Part shown: positions 1 through 11,940 of the stretch, piece by piece
How the letters are laid out: the number at the start of each line of letters is the position of its first letter
How positions within the stretch are numbered: the stretch's first letter is position 1
The notes under the pieces: generated by a model
What the model saw: the letters and a program-made list of their open reading frames with translations, nothing else
What the model was told of the DNA's origin: nothing
The model's database searches: none
DNA from: Omphiscola glabra
Taxonomy: Eukaryota; Mollusca; Gastropoda; Lymnaeidae
Length of the DNA stretch: 64,000 nt
Direction of reading: 5' to 3'
NCBI GenBank assembly: GCA_964017045.1
Contig: OZ024810.1
Span: forward strand, 10,285,562 to 10,349,561
Translations under genes and position numbers: made by a program

Positions 1-420
1 CTAGTCTAATGTAATATACTAATTTATATTAGTATGAGCCTTCCCTGAGGCTCCGGTTGACAAGTCTGTGATGGCTTGCTGATTAGGAGGCTCCGGCCAA
101 CGGACCCCCTCGACGTTACCCGGGTAACAAACTTGACAAAACCACCATTGTATGTCCTGCGTGGGCAGACAATGGACATGAGAGTGGGCTGCAAACGCCT
201 TAAACTTAAACGCATCGTTTTTGGTCAACCGGATGTACCCAGGCGGGGAAAGCCTCCATTAGCAAATCTGATCGAGCGGTTGCGGTTGGTCCAGGTCTGG
301 GGAAGTCCCTGGCATGCCACCGCACGGTCCGGCGTCAAGGAGACCTAGCGTCTGGGCTATGTGTAGGTGTGTCGGGTAGGTCATTTAGAGCTCACGCTCG
401 ACTGCCCGCCGATGAAATTT
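1..420. other. GC-rich block, possible transposon 5' leader
   Basis: This block is clearly richer in G and C than the AT-rich sequence after it and contains many CpG dinucleotides. A 90-codon open frame runs from 76 to 348 on the plus strand, but I recognise no domain in it. The abrupt composition change near 420 and the resemblance in style to the GC-rich leader of the LINE at 59460-59982 suggest a transposon 5' region. I cannot align the two. Confidence 0.25.
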
Positions 421-715
421 CCCATTGTAACATTTTAGTATGAGCATGAGTCTACAGTCTACTAAATTTAGAATGACTAAGAATGCCTAGTTTTCCAATT
501 CCTAGTTTAGTAATTTAGTTAGTTAAATTTTATTAGTTATAGTTTGTTTACTTGTAATTTGTAAACTTTTAAGACTACAATTAAGTCTACTACTAGCTCT
601 GGCGCTAGTATTACTATCAATCCTACTATTATAAATTAGTTTTTAATTAGCAGGCCTAGTGGGTGCCGTCTAGCCAACTTGAATTCATTTGACATTTGAA
701 TTGAAATGTAAGAAA
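421..715. other. AT-rich spacer, nothing recognised
   Basis: This stretch is AT-rich with many short TTAGT and CTACTA words. I see no gene, terminal repeat or array. Confidence 0.5.
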
Positions 716-910
716 GGCTGATGTGTAGTTGTGTGTCCGTGGCGTCATTTGCCATTAGGGAGAGGGTCAAAACCCTGTTAGGGAGTGGGTCAAAACCGGG
801 TTAGGGAGGAATTTAGGGTTCAGGTTAGGGTGAGGGATAGATTTAGATCATTTTTAAAAACTTTTTATTCGTCATGGTAAAAAACGCGGACACATAACTA
901 CACATTTACC
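716..910. mobile_element. MITE with 8-bp target duplication and TTAGGG-like core
   Basis: The 195-bp element is bounded by identical 8-bp repeats GTAAGAAA at 708-715 and 911-918. Its ends are inverted: the left end reads GGCTGATGTGTAGTTGTGTG and the right end, reverse complemented, reads GGTAAATGTGTAGTTATGTG. About 20 of the first 24 positions match. The interior has several TTAGGG words separated by GGGTCAAAACC. There is no coding capacity. An 8-bp duplication is typical of hAT and also of Merlin or P elements, and the terminal GG does not look like a classic hAT end, so the superfamily is open. Confidence 0.75.
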
Positions 911-1760
911 GTAAGAAAAAATTTGAAATTTATTTAGTTTTCTTTTGGCACTTTTGGTTAGGCTACACTACAACTTGTCCACTCACCTGCTACGACACCG
1001 AAAAGTATGCAATAATATATTTGCATGGTCGATGTAAGAAAAATATAATTAATTACTCTAAATAATAGTGGCTTCTAAATACCGTGCCACCGTATCATTT
1101 TCATTTCAATAGGCCCTATATTTTCTAAACTAAACTTTCCCCTTAGCTATCATCGGAAAAACTATATTGAATGTAGGTAGCTCTCTTATATTCTAGGTTA
1201 AATTATTTCCGGTAACTCCGTCCTTTGAAGTTTGTAGGAGTTAAGACTTTTTTTTATCCAATACAAATGAAACAATAAACAACAACAAAAGAATGCTGGC
1301 AAAAAAAAATATTATTCTGGTCCTAGCAAGGATCTCGGTACGTACATGAAACATACGATTTATAGTGGCGTCTATAAAGTATGTCATAAACATTATTGCT
1401 AATTTTAAATCCCCCCTCATATCAACAACCATATCCAAGGACCCATAAAAATTTCAAAAATACTTTATTACCCACCCACCCCCCAACCCCACCCCCCTTC
1501 AACAACCACAATATTTTGACTGCTTTTAAAAATAGGAATTGGTTTAACAACCAAATTTTTGTAACATTTTCATTTCTTTCTAGGCCTAATACATGATACA
1601 GGTAAACTTTCACAATTACAATTATATCAAAATTAAATAGCATTGTTGACATCAATTTTTTGGAATTGCTCTGTTGTTTAAACGGCCCTGAGTATGAATG
1701 AGCATCAACATTTACATTATTTCATAGTAGTTACGTCGGTAGCCTCTACAGTAGAGTAGA
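911..1760. other. AT-rich spacer, nothing recognised
   Basis: Low-complexity AT-rich sequence with a C-rich patch near 1470-1500. The open frames here are short and have no recognisable content. Confidence 0.5.
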
Positions 1761-1960
1761 GGCACACAGTGGATTAGTGGGGCACACAGTGGATTAGTGG
1801 GGCACACAGTGGATTAGTGGGGCACACAGTGGATTTGTGGGGCAACCAGTGGATTAGTGAGGCATACAGTGGATTAGTGGGGCAACCAGTGGATTAGTAA
1901 GGCACACAGTGGATTAGTGGGACACACAGTGGATTAGAAGGGCACACAGTGGATTAATAG
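1761..1960. repeat. Minisatellite, 20-bp unit x10
   Basis: Ten head-to-tail units of GGCACACAGTGGATTAGTGG fill exactly 200 bp. Scattered substitutions concentrate in the right half, for example GGCAACCAGT and GGATTAGAAG. Confidence 0.95.
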
Positions 1961-3010
1961 AGGCTACAGAAGAGCAATAATGAATATAATCAATTACTGG
2001 ACACATCGAATTTGGAAGTGGGAACAAATGGGGCACTCGCCATGGGCGCTTATAATAAGGAGTTACGCAAATTTTAGTGAATTAAAAGTTAAAATCCCAT
2101 GTTTTTCACAGAGACAAGAAGCTCCAAAATCGCATTTTTTTTTTAAAGAATAGGTGAAGTCTTTTTTAAAATGATACGCCTCAGGCGGTCCCATTTTTCA
2201 ATAAATGGTGGGGCACAATCTCCAGGCATCGCCCTGGTACGGACTTTTCCTCGGAATGGCCCTGGTGTGGCAATGCGTAAAGAAGGCAGGAACACGGTAG
2301 AGCAGTAGGGTATAATATACAAGGGATTGTACGTCCTAACTCATGGGTACTGGAATGGAGGAAGCGTCGGGTTATCATTGATGTTAGGTATCTCACAAAC
2401 TGAAACAATATTTACACCAGGACGCAAAACCACAAGTTCATTCGTTCCGCCCCCCCATATCATTTAACACTGTCAATTCCATAATGACTTTGCACCTGTT
2501 GAGTTGGAGTCAGTCTCATCGTAAAATGATGATCGAGGTTTGACAAACGGATAAATAGCCCTCAGGTTGTGTCCCTTCATGATTTTTGTTTGCTTAGCTC
2601 GTGCCAACAAAATGACCGATCAAGCAAACAATTGCACGGCACTGGCGCGCCCCCATTAGAACCACACCCGAACACAGAAACAGGTTTGTGTACGTTTTTG
2701 CAAGAGGCAATGCACTAGCAGAGGTCCCTAGCGTGTTTTATCAAATAAAAGAGATAATGTTGGGGAAACCTTGAAATACTACCACATTACTCAAGAAACT
2801 TTTACCTTAAATGTTGTCGATGGGGGTGGCTAAATATGAACACAAAATCAGTTAAGATAAATGGAAGAATTCTGGGTTTTGTTGTTGTTGTTTTTTTTTA
2901 AATTGTTTTTTTATGCTATAAGAACTAAATATTTGATTCAATCGACCAGAGGCGCTACGATATTTTCGAGTGACCCTATGGTGAAAATAGTTAAGTTGCA
3001 AGATAAGCAT
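1961..3010. other. Unique-looking spacer
   Basis: Mixed-composition sequence with no array, terminal inverted repeat or convincing coding frame. A 75-codon minus-strand frame at 2181-2408 has no recognisable domain. Confidence 0.45.
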
Positions 3011-4151
3011 TAGCAGACCAGACATGTAAAAGGGGGTGCTTAGACTTTAACAGACCAGACATGTAAAAGGGGGTGCTTAGACTTTAACAGACCAGACATG
3101 TAAAAAGGGGGGGTGCTTAGACTTTAACAGACCAGACATGTAAAAGGGGGTGCTTAGACTTTAACAGACCAGACATGTAAAAGGGGGTGCTTAGACTTTA
3201 ACAGACCAGACATGTAAAAGGGTATGCTTAGACTTTAACAGACCAGACATGTAAAAGGGGGTGCTTAGACTTTAACAGACCAGAAATGTAAAAGGGGGTG
3301 CTTAGACTTTAACAGACCAGACATGTAAAAGGGGGTGCTTAGACTTTAACAGACCAGACATGTAAAAAGGGGGGGGGGTGCTTAGACTTTAACAGATCAG
3401 ACATGTAAAAGGGGGTGCTTAGACTTTAACAGACCAGACATGTAAAAGGGGGGTGCTTCGACTTTAACAGACCAGACATGTAAAAGGGGGTGCTTAGACT
3501 TTAACAGACCAGACATGTAAAAGGGTATGCTTAGACTTTAACAGACCAGACATGTAAAAGGGTATGCTTAGACTTTAACAGACCAGACATGTAAAAGGGG
3601 GGGGGTGCTTAGACTTTAACAGACCAGACATGTAAAAGGGTATGCTTAGACTTTAACAGACCAGACATGTAAAAGGGTATGCTTAGACTTTAAAAGACCA
3701 GACATGTAAAAGGGTATTCTTAGACTTTAACAGACCAGACATGTAAAAAAAGGGGGGGGGTGCTTAGACTATAACAGACCAGAAATGTAAAAGGGGGGAT
3801 GTGCTTAGACTTTAACAGACCAGACATGTAAAAGGGGGGGGGGTGCTTACACTTTAACAGACCAGACATGTAAAGGGGGGGGTGCTTAGACTATAACAGA
3901 GCAGACATGTAAAAGGGGGGGGGGTGCTTAGACTTTAACAGACCAGACATGTAAAAGGGGGGGTGCTTAGACTTTAACAGACCAGACATGTAAAAGGGTA
4001 TGCTTAGACTTTAACAGACCAGACATGTAAAAAGGGGGGGGTGCTTAGACTTTAACAGACCAGACATGTAAAAAGGGGGGGTGCTTAGACTTTAACAGAC
4101 CAGACATGTAAAAGGGGGGGTGCTTAGACTTTAACAGACCAGACATGTAAA
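3011..4151. repeat. G-run satellite, left part (unit about 37-45 bp)
   Basis: The unit is a fixed part, GACTTTAACAGACCAGACAT followed by GTAAAA, then a G run of variable length and TGCTTA. The G run ranges from three to about ten, so unit length varies from about 35 to 45 bp. A discrete variant replaces the long G run with GGGTATGC. Together with 5060-7121 there are roughly 80 units. The G-rich strand could form quadruplexes. Confidence 0.95.
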
Positions 4152-5059
4152 GATTGTAGGAAAAAAAGTGACAGGAAAAAAAGTCACAGGAAAAAAAGTC
4201 ACAGAAATAAAGTCACAGGAAAAAAAGTGACAGGAAAAAAGGTCACAGGAAAAAAGTCACAGGAAAAAAAGTCACAGAAAAAAGTCACAAAATATGTATC
4301 ATATAAACTCCTAATTTTCAGTGTTTATTATATAAATCATATCATATATAACAGTGAATGTTTTTGGGTTTGTGGATTTGTGGGTAGCTCTGTTCCACCA
4401 AGGCTTTTTACATGGGTTCGGGACCCCAATGGGGTCGGGATCCCAATGGCGTCGAGATCCCAAATGGGGTTGTGATCCCAATGAGACCCTTTTCTGGAAA
4501 GGGATACCAATCGGGAATGGGACCCAATTGGGGTTGTGATCCCAATGGCGTCAAAATCTCAATGGGTTCATGATCCCAATCAGTATCGGTATCCCAATGT
4601 GGTCGGGATTCCAATGGGGTCAGAACCCCCATGTGGATCCCATTTGGAAACGGGATCCCAATCTGGATCAGGATCCCAATGGGGTCGGGATTCTAATGGG
4701 ATACCAATCGGGATCGGTATCCCAATGTTGTTGGGATTCCAATGGGATCGGGATCCAAATGGGATCCCAAATTCCAATTTCCGATTTGGAAACGGGATCC
4801 CGATTGGGTTCTCAATCTGGATCTGTAACCCAATGGGGTCGGGATCCAATTGGGGTCGGGATTAAAATGGGATATGGGATACCATTTGGGGTGAGGAGCC
4901 CGATGGGATCCCATTAGGAAACGGGATCCCACCACTCTTTTCAGAATTTATTTAAGATATCTGATGACTGAATGCTTCTGTGACTTTTTTCCTGTGACTT
5001 TTTTTCCTGTGACTTTATTTCCTGTGACTTTATTTCCTGTGACTTTTTTTCCGCTCACC
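4152..5059. mobile_element. 908-bp hAT-like MITE inserted in the G-run satellite
   Basis: The element splits one satellite unit and is flanked on both sides by CATGTAAA (4144-4151 and 5060-5067), an 8-bp duplication as made by hAT transposases. Its left end begins GATTGTAGGAAAAAAAGTGA. The right end, reverse complemented, begins GGTGAGCGGAAAAAAAGTCA. Each arm is itself a short tandem array of a GTCACAGGAAAAAAA word, about ten copies on the left and five on the right in inverse orientation. The middle is a GGGATCCCAATGGGG-type array. No transposase is present. Because CATGTAAA also occurs in every satellite unit, recombination could imitate the duplication, but a clean split of one unit favours insertion. 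Confidence 0.75.
4427..4935. repeat. Degenerate GGGATCCCAATGGGGTC array inside the MITE
   Basis: Units of about 15-18 bp built from GGGATCCCAATGGGGTC are repeated with many substitutions and small indels. GGGATCCC is self-complementary, so the segment can form many small hairpins. A similar GGGATCC/ATCCCA vocabulary occurs in the 3' part of the Helitron-like unit at 8880-9060. Confidence 0.8.
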
Positions 5060-7121
5060 CATGTAAAAAGGGGGGGGGGGGTGCTTAGACTTTAACAGAC
5101 CAGGCATGTAAAAGGGGGGGTGCTTAGACTTTAACAGACCAGGCATGTAAAAGGGGGGGTGCTTAGACTTTAACAGACCAGGCATGTAAAAGGGGGGGGT
5201 GCTTAGACTTTAACAGACCAGAAATGTAAAAAAGGGGGGTGCTTAGACTTTAACAGACAAGACATGTAAAAGGGGGGGGGTGCTTAGACTTTAACAGACC
5301 AGACATGTAAAAGGGGGGGGGGTGCTTAGACTTTAACAGACCAGACATGTAAAAGGGGGGTGCTTAGACTTTAACAGACGAGACACGTAAAAGGGGGGGT
5401 GCTTATACTTTAACAGACCATACATGTAAAAGGGGGGGGGGGTGCTTAGACTTTAACAGACCAGACATGTAAAAGGGGGGGTGCTTAGACTTTAACAGAC
5501 CAGACATGTAAAAGGGGGGGGGGGTGCTTAGACTTTAACAGACCAGACATGTAAAAGGGGGGGGGTGCTTAGACTTTAACAGACCAGACATGTAAAAGGG
5601 TGGGTGCTTAGACTTTAACAGACCAGACATGTAAAAGGGTATGCTTAGACTTTAACAGACCAGACAGGTAAAAGGGTATGCTTAGACTTTAACAGACCAG
5701 ACATGTAAAAGGGGGGGGGTGCTTAGACTTTAACAGACCAGAAATGTAAAAGGGGGGGGTGCTTAGACTTTAACAGACCAGACATGTAAAAGGGGGGTGC
5801 TTAGACTTTAACAGACCAGACATGTAAAAGGGGGTGTGCTTAGAATTTAAGAGACCAGACATGTAAAAGGGGGGGTGCTTAGACTTTAACAGACCAGACA
5901 TGTAAAAGGGGGGGTGCTTAGACTTTAACAGACCAGACATGTAAAAGGGGGGGGGGGTGCTTAGACTTTAGCAGACCAGACATGTAAAAAGGGGGGGGGG
6001 TGCTTAGACTTCAGCAGACCAGACATGTAAAAGGGGTGCTTAGACTTTAACAGACCAGACATGTAAAAGGGGTTTTTTAGACTTTAACAGACCAGACATG
6101 TAAAAAGGGGGGGGTGCTTAGACTTTAACAGACCAGACATGTAAAAGGGGGGGGGGTGCTTAGACTTTAACAGACCAGACATGTAAAAGGGGGGGTGCTT
6201 AGACTTTAACAGACCAGACATGTAAAAGGGTATGCTTAGACTTTAACAGACCAGACATGTAAAGGGGGGGGGGTGCTTAGACTTTAACAGACCAGACATG
6301 TAAAAGGGGGGGGGGTGCTTAGACTTTAACAGACCAGACATGTAAAAGGGGGGGTGCTTAGACTTTAACAGACCAGACATGTAAAAGGGGGGGTGCTTAG
6401 ACTTTAACAGACCAGACATGTAAAAGGGGGGGTGCTTAGACTTTAACAGACCAGGCATGTAAAAGGGGGGTGGTGCTTAGACTTGAACAGACCAGACATG
6501 TAAAAGGGGGGGGGGTGCTTAGACTTTAACAGACCAGACATGTAAAAGGGGGGTGCTTAGACTTTAACAGACCAGACATGTAAAAGGGTATGCTTAGACT
6601 TTAACAGACCAGACATGTAAAAGGGGGGGGGGTGCTTAGACTTTAACAGGCCAGAAATGTAATAGGGGGGTGCTTAGACTTTAACAGACCAGAAATGTAA
6701 AATGGGGGGGGGGGGGTGCTTAGACTTTAACAGACCAGACATGTAATAGGGGGGGTGCTTAGACTTTAACAGACCAGACATGAAAAAGGGGGTGTGCTTA
6801 GAATTTAACAGACCAGACATGTAAAAGGGTATGCTTAGACTTTAACAGACCAGACATGTAAAAGGGGGGGGGGTGCTTAGACTTTAACAGACCAGACATG
6901 TAAAAGGGGGGGGGGTGCTTAGACTTTAACAGACCAGACATGTAAAAGGGGGGAGTGCTTAGACTTTAACAGACCAGACATGTAAAAGGGTATGCTTAGA
7001 CTTTAACAGACCAGACAGGAAAAGGGTATGCTTAGACTTTAACAGACCAGACATGTAAAAGGGGGGGGGGGTGCTTAGACTTTAACAGACCAGAAATGTA
7101 ATAGGGGGGTGCTTAGACTTT
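5060..7121. repeat. G-run satellite, right part
   Basis: This continues the satellite at 3011-4151 with the same unit and orientation, after the MITE. G runs are on average longer here, up to about 13. The array stops at 7121, where sequence homologous to the middle of the Helitron-like units begins without a gap. Confidence 0.95.
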
Positions 7122-7514
7122 TAGGATACACAGTTAGAGGAGGATAATAAATTTAATCTAGAATGTTCCAGAAAGTTCTATAGGTCAATAGGCTTAGACA
7201 ACACTATAGTTTCTATGTCATTTGATGGATATAGGTCTAGGGTGGTAGCAATACACTTCACTTCCCGAACAGAAATATCGGTGGATGTAAAACTAATAAT
7301 ATCCAATCTAGAATTTTCCAGAAAGTTCGATATTCTTAAAATGCTATGTCTATGGCATTATTCAATAGATTTTATCGTGAAATGGGATAACATTAGAAAG
7401 CAGGGTCCCTGGATGGAACGGGATCCTAAAGAGAACAGTATCCTAACGGGATCTGTAGGCCACCTGGATCGGTGTCCTAATGCAATCCCGGGCCACGCCG
7501 GGTATATCGGCTAG
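7122..7514 (+). mobile_element. Helitron-like unit, 3' fragment
   Basis: This fragment matches the 3' parts of the downstream full units at about 8470, 10075 and 11560 onward. It ends with the same terminus: a GC hairpin with stem CCCGG/CCGGG, then TATATCGGCTAG and a T. Helitrons typically end in a short hairpin followed by CTRR. The 5' part is missing and the break abuts the G-run satellite. Confidence 0.7.
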
Positions 7515-7550
7515 TCATATCATATATATATCATATCATATATATATATA

Positions 7551-9140
7551 AAAGTGAAAATTTGTTTGTTTGTCTGTTCCACAAAGGCTTTTACACGGAT
7601 TGATGGATCTTGACCAAACTTGGCACATATATCCATCATTATCCAGAAGGAACTCTTAACGGGTTGAGAACTTTTAAGAACATTTCGTTTGGGGCCGGGG
7701 GCCCCGAATTCGTTTTTTTCTTATATAAGCTATATAAAAAAATTACAAACAAATGCTCCTACGTGAATGGATGGACATCAATCAAACTTAGTACACGTAC
7801 ACTTGATGATCCATATTCATATACCGAAGGGTACTGAGCTCATAATATCCATTCTTCTGGGGCCGGGGGCCCCATTTCATTTTTCCGTATATGAGCTATA
7901 TAAATAGCGATAAGCTTAATACTCCTATATGAATGTATAAATCTTGACCAAACTTAGTACACATACACTTGATTATCCATGCTCAAATACAAAAGGGTAC
8001 TGAACTCATAATATCCATTCCTCTGGGGCCGGGGCCCATTTCATTTGTCCTTATATAAGCTATATAAATAGTAATAGGCTTAGACAACACTATAGGTTCT
8101 ATGTGAATTGATGGATATAGGCTTAGCTTTGTTGCAATACACTTCTTAGTCCATATGGAAATAACGGTGGTTGTAAAACTAATAATATCCAATCTAGAAT
8201 TTTCCTGAAAGTTCGATAACTTTAAAACGCTATATCTATGGCATTATTCAATAGATTTGAATGGGACAAATTTAAAATTGTAACTTCATAACTTACCTGA
8301 ATGATTTTTATAGGGCCCCATCTCAGGCAAAACTAATTCGGTACAATTATGGAATGGGCCCCCGGGGCCCCTCTTTTAACTTAAATGTACTATAGTTATA
8401 GAAATTCATTTAGTCGTATAATTTTTCGTATTCGAAGAATAATTACTAAAAAAAGACTGTTTTTACACAGTTCGTGGAGTATAATACATTTAATCTAGAA
8501 TGTTCCAGAAAGTTCTATAGGTTAATAGGCTTAATACTCCTAGATTAATGGATGGATCTTGACCAAATTTGGCACATATATCCATCATTATCCGGAAAGG
8601 ACTCTAAATGGGTTATGAACTTTTTATCACATGCCGTTTGGGGCCGGGGGCCCCGAATTCGTTTTTTTCTTATATGAGCTATATAATTAAAATTTCTGAC
8701 AAATACTCAGGCATGAATAGATGGATCTTGACCAAAATTAGTACACATACACTTTATTGTCCATACTCAAATACCAAAGAATACTGAACTTATAATATCC
8801 ATTTCTCTAGGGCCGGGGGCCCCAATTAATTTTTGCGTATATAACCTATCTATAAATAACAATAGGCTTAGACCGGTACGCAACGGTATCGGGATCCGAC
8901 AACTATCGTTATCCCACTGATATCGAGATACCACCGGGATCTTTTACCGACGGGATTGGGATCATACCGGAATTGGGATCCAGTGGGATAAAATCCCACA
9001 GTGAAACGGTATGCTAACGGGAGCGGGATACCGACAGGATTGGGAGCCCACCGTGATGGGAATAATTATAAGGCTGTATACTGTAGAAGTTCTTTCGTTC
9101 CGAATGCTATCCCGGCAAATTTGCCGGGTATATCCGCTAG
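7551..9140 (+). mobile_element. Helitron-like (pearl/HINE-type) unit 1
   Basis: The unit starts after a TA-rich tract with AAAGTGAAAATTTGTTTGTT and ends with the palindrome CCCGGCAAATTTGCCGGG followed by TATATCCGCTAG. Inside are core repeats of about 167 bp, each holding the palindromic block GGGGCCGGGGGCCCC (near 7691, 7858, 8024, 8641 and 8815). No Rep/helicase coding sequence is present, so the unit is non-autonomous. Known pearl-type mollusc elements are non-autonomous helentrons with about 160-bp core repeats, which this resembles. The 240 bp before the terminus differ from those of the next two units. Confidence 0.65.
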
Positions 9141-9150
9141 TATATATATA

Positions 9151-10460
9151 AAAGTGAAAATCTGTTTGTTTGTTTGTCTGTTCCACAAAGGCTTTTAAAC
9201 GGATTGATGGATCTTGACCAAACTTGGAACATATATCCATCATTATCCAGAAGGAACTCTTAAGGGGTTGAGAACTTTTAAGAACATGTTGTTTGGGGCC
9301 GGGGGCCCCGAATTCGTTTTTTTCTTATATGAGCTATATAAAAAAATTACAAACAAATGCTCCTACGTGAATGGATGGACATCGATCAAACTTAGTACAC
9401 GTACACTTGATGATCCATATTCAAATACCGAAGGGTACTGAGCTCATAATATCCATTCTTCTGGGGCCGGGGGCCCCATTTCGTTTTTCCTTATATGAGC
9501 TATATAAATATAGATGGGCTTAATACGCCTACATGAATGGATGGATCTTGACCAAACTTAGTACATGTACACTTGATTATCCATACTCAAATACTAAAGG
9601 GTACCGAACTCATAATATCCATTCCTCTGGGGCCGGGGGCCCCATTTAATTTTTCCTTATATAAGCTATATAAATACCAATAGACTTAGACAACACTATA
9701 GGTTCTATGTGAATTGATGGATATAGGCTTAGCTTTGTTGCAATACACTTCTTAGTCCATATGGAAATAACGGTGGATGTAAAACTAATAATATCCAATC
9801 TAGAATTTTCCAGAAAGTTCCGTAACTTTAAAACGCTATATCTATGGAATTATTCAATAGATTTTAATAGGGCAAATTTAAAATTGTAACTTCATAACTT
9901 ACCTGAATGATTATTATAGGGCACCCATCTCAGGAAAAACTAATTCGGTACAATTATGGAATGGGCCCCCGGGGCCCCTCTTTTAACTTAAATGTACTAT
10001 AGTTTTAGAAATTCATTTAGTCGTATAATGTTTCGTATTCGAAGAATAATTATTACTAATAAAAGACTGTTTTACACAGTTCGAGGAGGATAATACATTT
10101 AATCTAGAAGGTTTCAGAAAGTTCTATAGGTCAATAGGCCTAGACGACACTATAGTTTCTATGTCATTTGATGGATATAGGTCTAGGGTAGTAGCAATAC
10201 ACTTCACTGTCCGAACAAAAATATCGGTGGATTTAAAACTAATAATATCCAATCTAGAATTTTCCAGAAAGTTCGATATTCTTAAAATGCTATATCTATG
10301 GCATTATTCAATAGATTTTATCGTGAAATGGGATAACATTAGAAAGCAGGGTCCCTAGATCGAACGGGATCGCACAGAGTACAGTATCCTTACGGGATCT
10401 GTAGGCCACCTGGATCGGGGTCCTAATGCAATCCCGGGCCACGCCGGGTATATCGGCTAG
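9151..10460 (+). mobile_element. Helitron-like (pearl/HINE-type) unit 2
   Basis: Unit 2 begins with the same AAAGTGAAAATCTGTTTGTT start directly after unit 1 and a ten-base TA spacer. It ends in the CCCGG...CCGGG hairpin and TATATCGGCTAG. It has three core repeats with GGGGCCGGGGGCCCC near 9297, 9464 and 9637, then a unique middle with the inverted block GGGCCCCCGGGGCCCC near 9963. It is 1310 bp, shorter than its neighbours because it has fewer core repeats. Confidence 0.65.
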
Positions 10461-10470
10461 TATATATATA

Positions 10471-11940
10471 AAAGTGAAAATTTGTGGGTTTGTTTGTCTG
10501 TTCCACAAAGGCTTTTACACGGATTGATGGATCTTGACCAAACTTGGCACATGTATCCATCATTATCCAGAAGGAACTCTTAAGGGGTTGAGAACTTTTA
10601 ATAACATTTCGTTTTGGGGCCGGGGGCCCCGAATTCGTTTTTTTCTTATATGAGCTATATAAAAAAATTACAAACAAATGCTCCTACGTGAATGAATGGA
10701 CATCGATCAAACTTAGTACACGTACACTTGATTATCCATACTCAAATACTAATGGGTACTGAACTCATAATATCCATTCTCCTGGGGCCGGGGGCCCCAT
10801 TTCATTTTTCCTTATATGAGCTATATAAATATCGATAGGCTTAATACTCCTACATGAATGGATTGATCTTGACCAAACTTAGTATATATACACTCGGTTA
10901 TCCATATTTAAATACTAAAGGGTACTGAACTCATAATATCCATCCCTCTGGGGCCGGGGGCCCCATTTCATTTTTACTTATATGAGCTATATAAATAGCG
11001 ATAGGCTTAATACTTACTACATGAGTTGATGGATTTTGACCGAACTTAGTTCACATACACTTGATTATCCATACTCAAATACTAAAGGGTACCGAATTCA
11101 TAATATCCATTCCTCTGGGGCCGAGGGCCCCATTTAATTTTTCCTTATATAAGCTATATAAATACCAATAGACTTAGACAACACTATAGGTTCTATGTGA
11201 ATTGATGGATATAGGCTTAGCTTTGTTGCAATACACTTCTTAGTCCATATGGAAATAACGGTGGATGTAAAACTAATAATATCCAATCTAGAATTTTCCA
11301 GAAAGTTCGATAACTTTAAAACGCTATATCTATGGCATTATTCAATATATTTTAATGGGACAAATTTAAAATTGTAACTTCATAACTTACCTGAATGATT
11401 ATTATAGGGCCCCATCTCAGGAAAAGCTAATTCGGTAGAATTATGGAATGGGCGCCCGGGGCCCCTCTTTTAACTTAAATGTACTATAGTTATATAAATT
11501 CATTTAGTCGTATAATTTTTCGTATTCGAAGAATAATTATTTCTAATAAAAGACTGTTTTTACACAGTTCGGGGAGGATAATACATTTAATCTAGAATGT
11601 TCCAGAAAGTTCTATAGGTCAATAGGCTTAGATAAAACTTTAGTTTTTTTTGTGAATTGATGGATATAGGCCTAACGTGGTAGCAATACACTGCACTGTC
11701 CGTATTGAGATATTAGTGGATATAAAACTAATAATATCCAATCTAGAATTTTCCAGAAAGTTCGATATCTTTAAAAAGCAAATTCTATGTCACGACAAAA
11801 TCAGGAAATGGGATAACATTGGAATGGTAGGTCTCTAGATGGAACAGGATTTCTCAGAGAACAGTATCCTAACGGGATCTGGAGGCCACCGGGATCGGGG
11901 TCCTAATGCAATCCCGGGCCACGCCGGGTATATCGGCTAG
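10471..11940 (+). mobile_element. Helitron-like (pearl/HINE-type) unit 3
   Basis: Unit 3 begins directly after unit 2 and a TA spacer and ends with the hairpin and CTAG at 11937-11940, followed by T. It has four core repeats (GGCCGGGGGCCCC or near variants around 10617, 10787, 10956 and 11117), then the same middle and 3' segments as unit 2. Length is 1470 bp. There is no coding sequence. Confidence 0.65.

Noticed and set aside
770..835. Interstitial telomere repeat
   Set aside because: TTAGGG words are irregular and separated by other sequence, and they lie inside a 195-bp MITE.
3011..7121. CRISPR-like array of regular repeats
   Set aside because: There are no unique spacers; the variable part is only a G run, and the context is eukaryotic with no cas genes.
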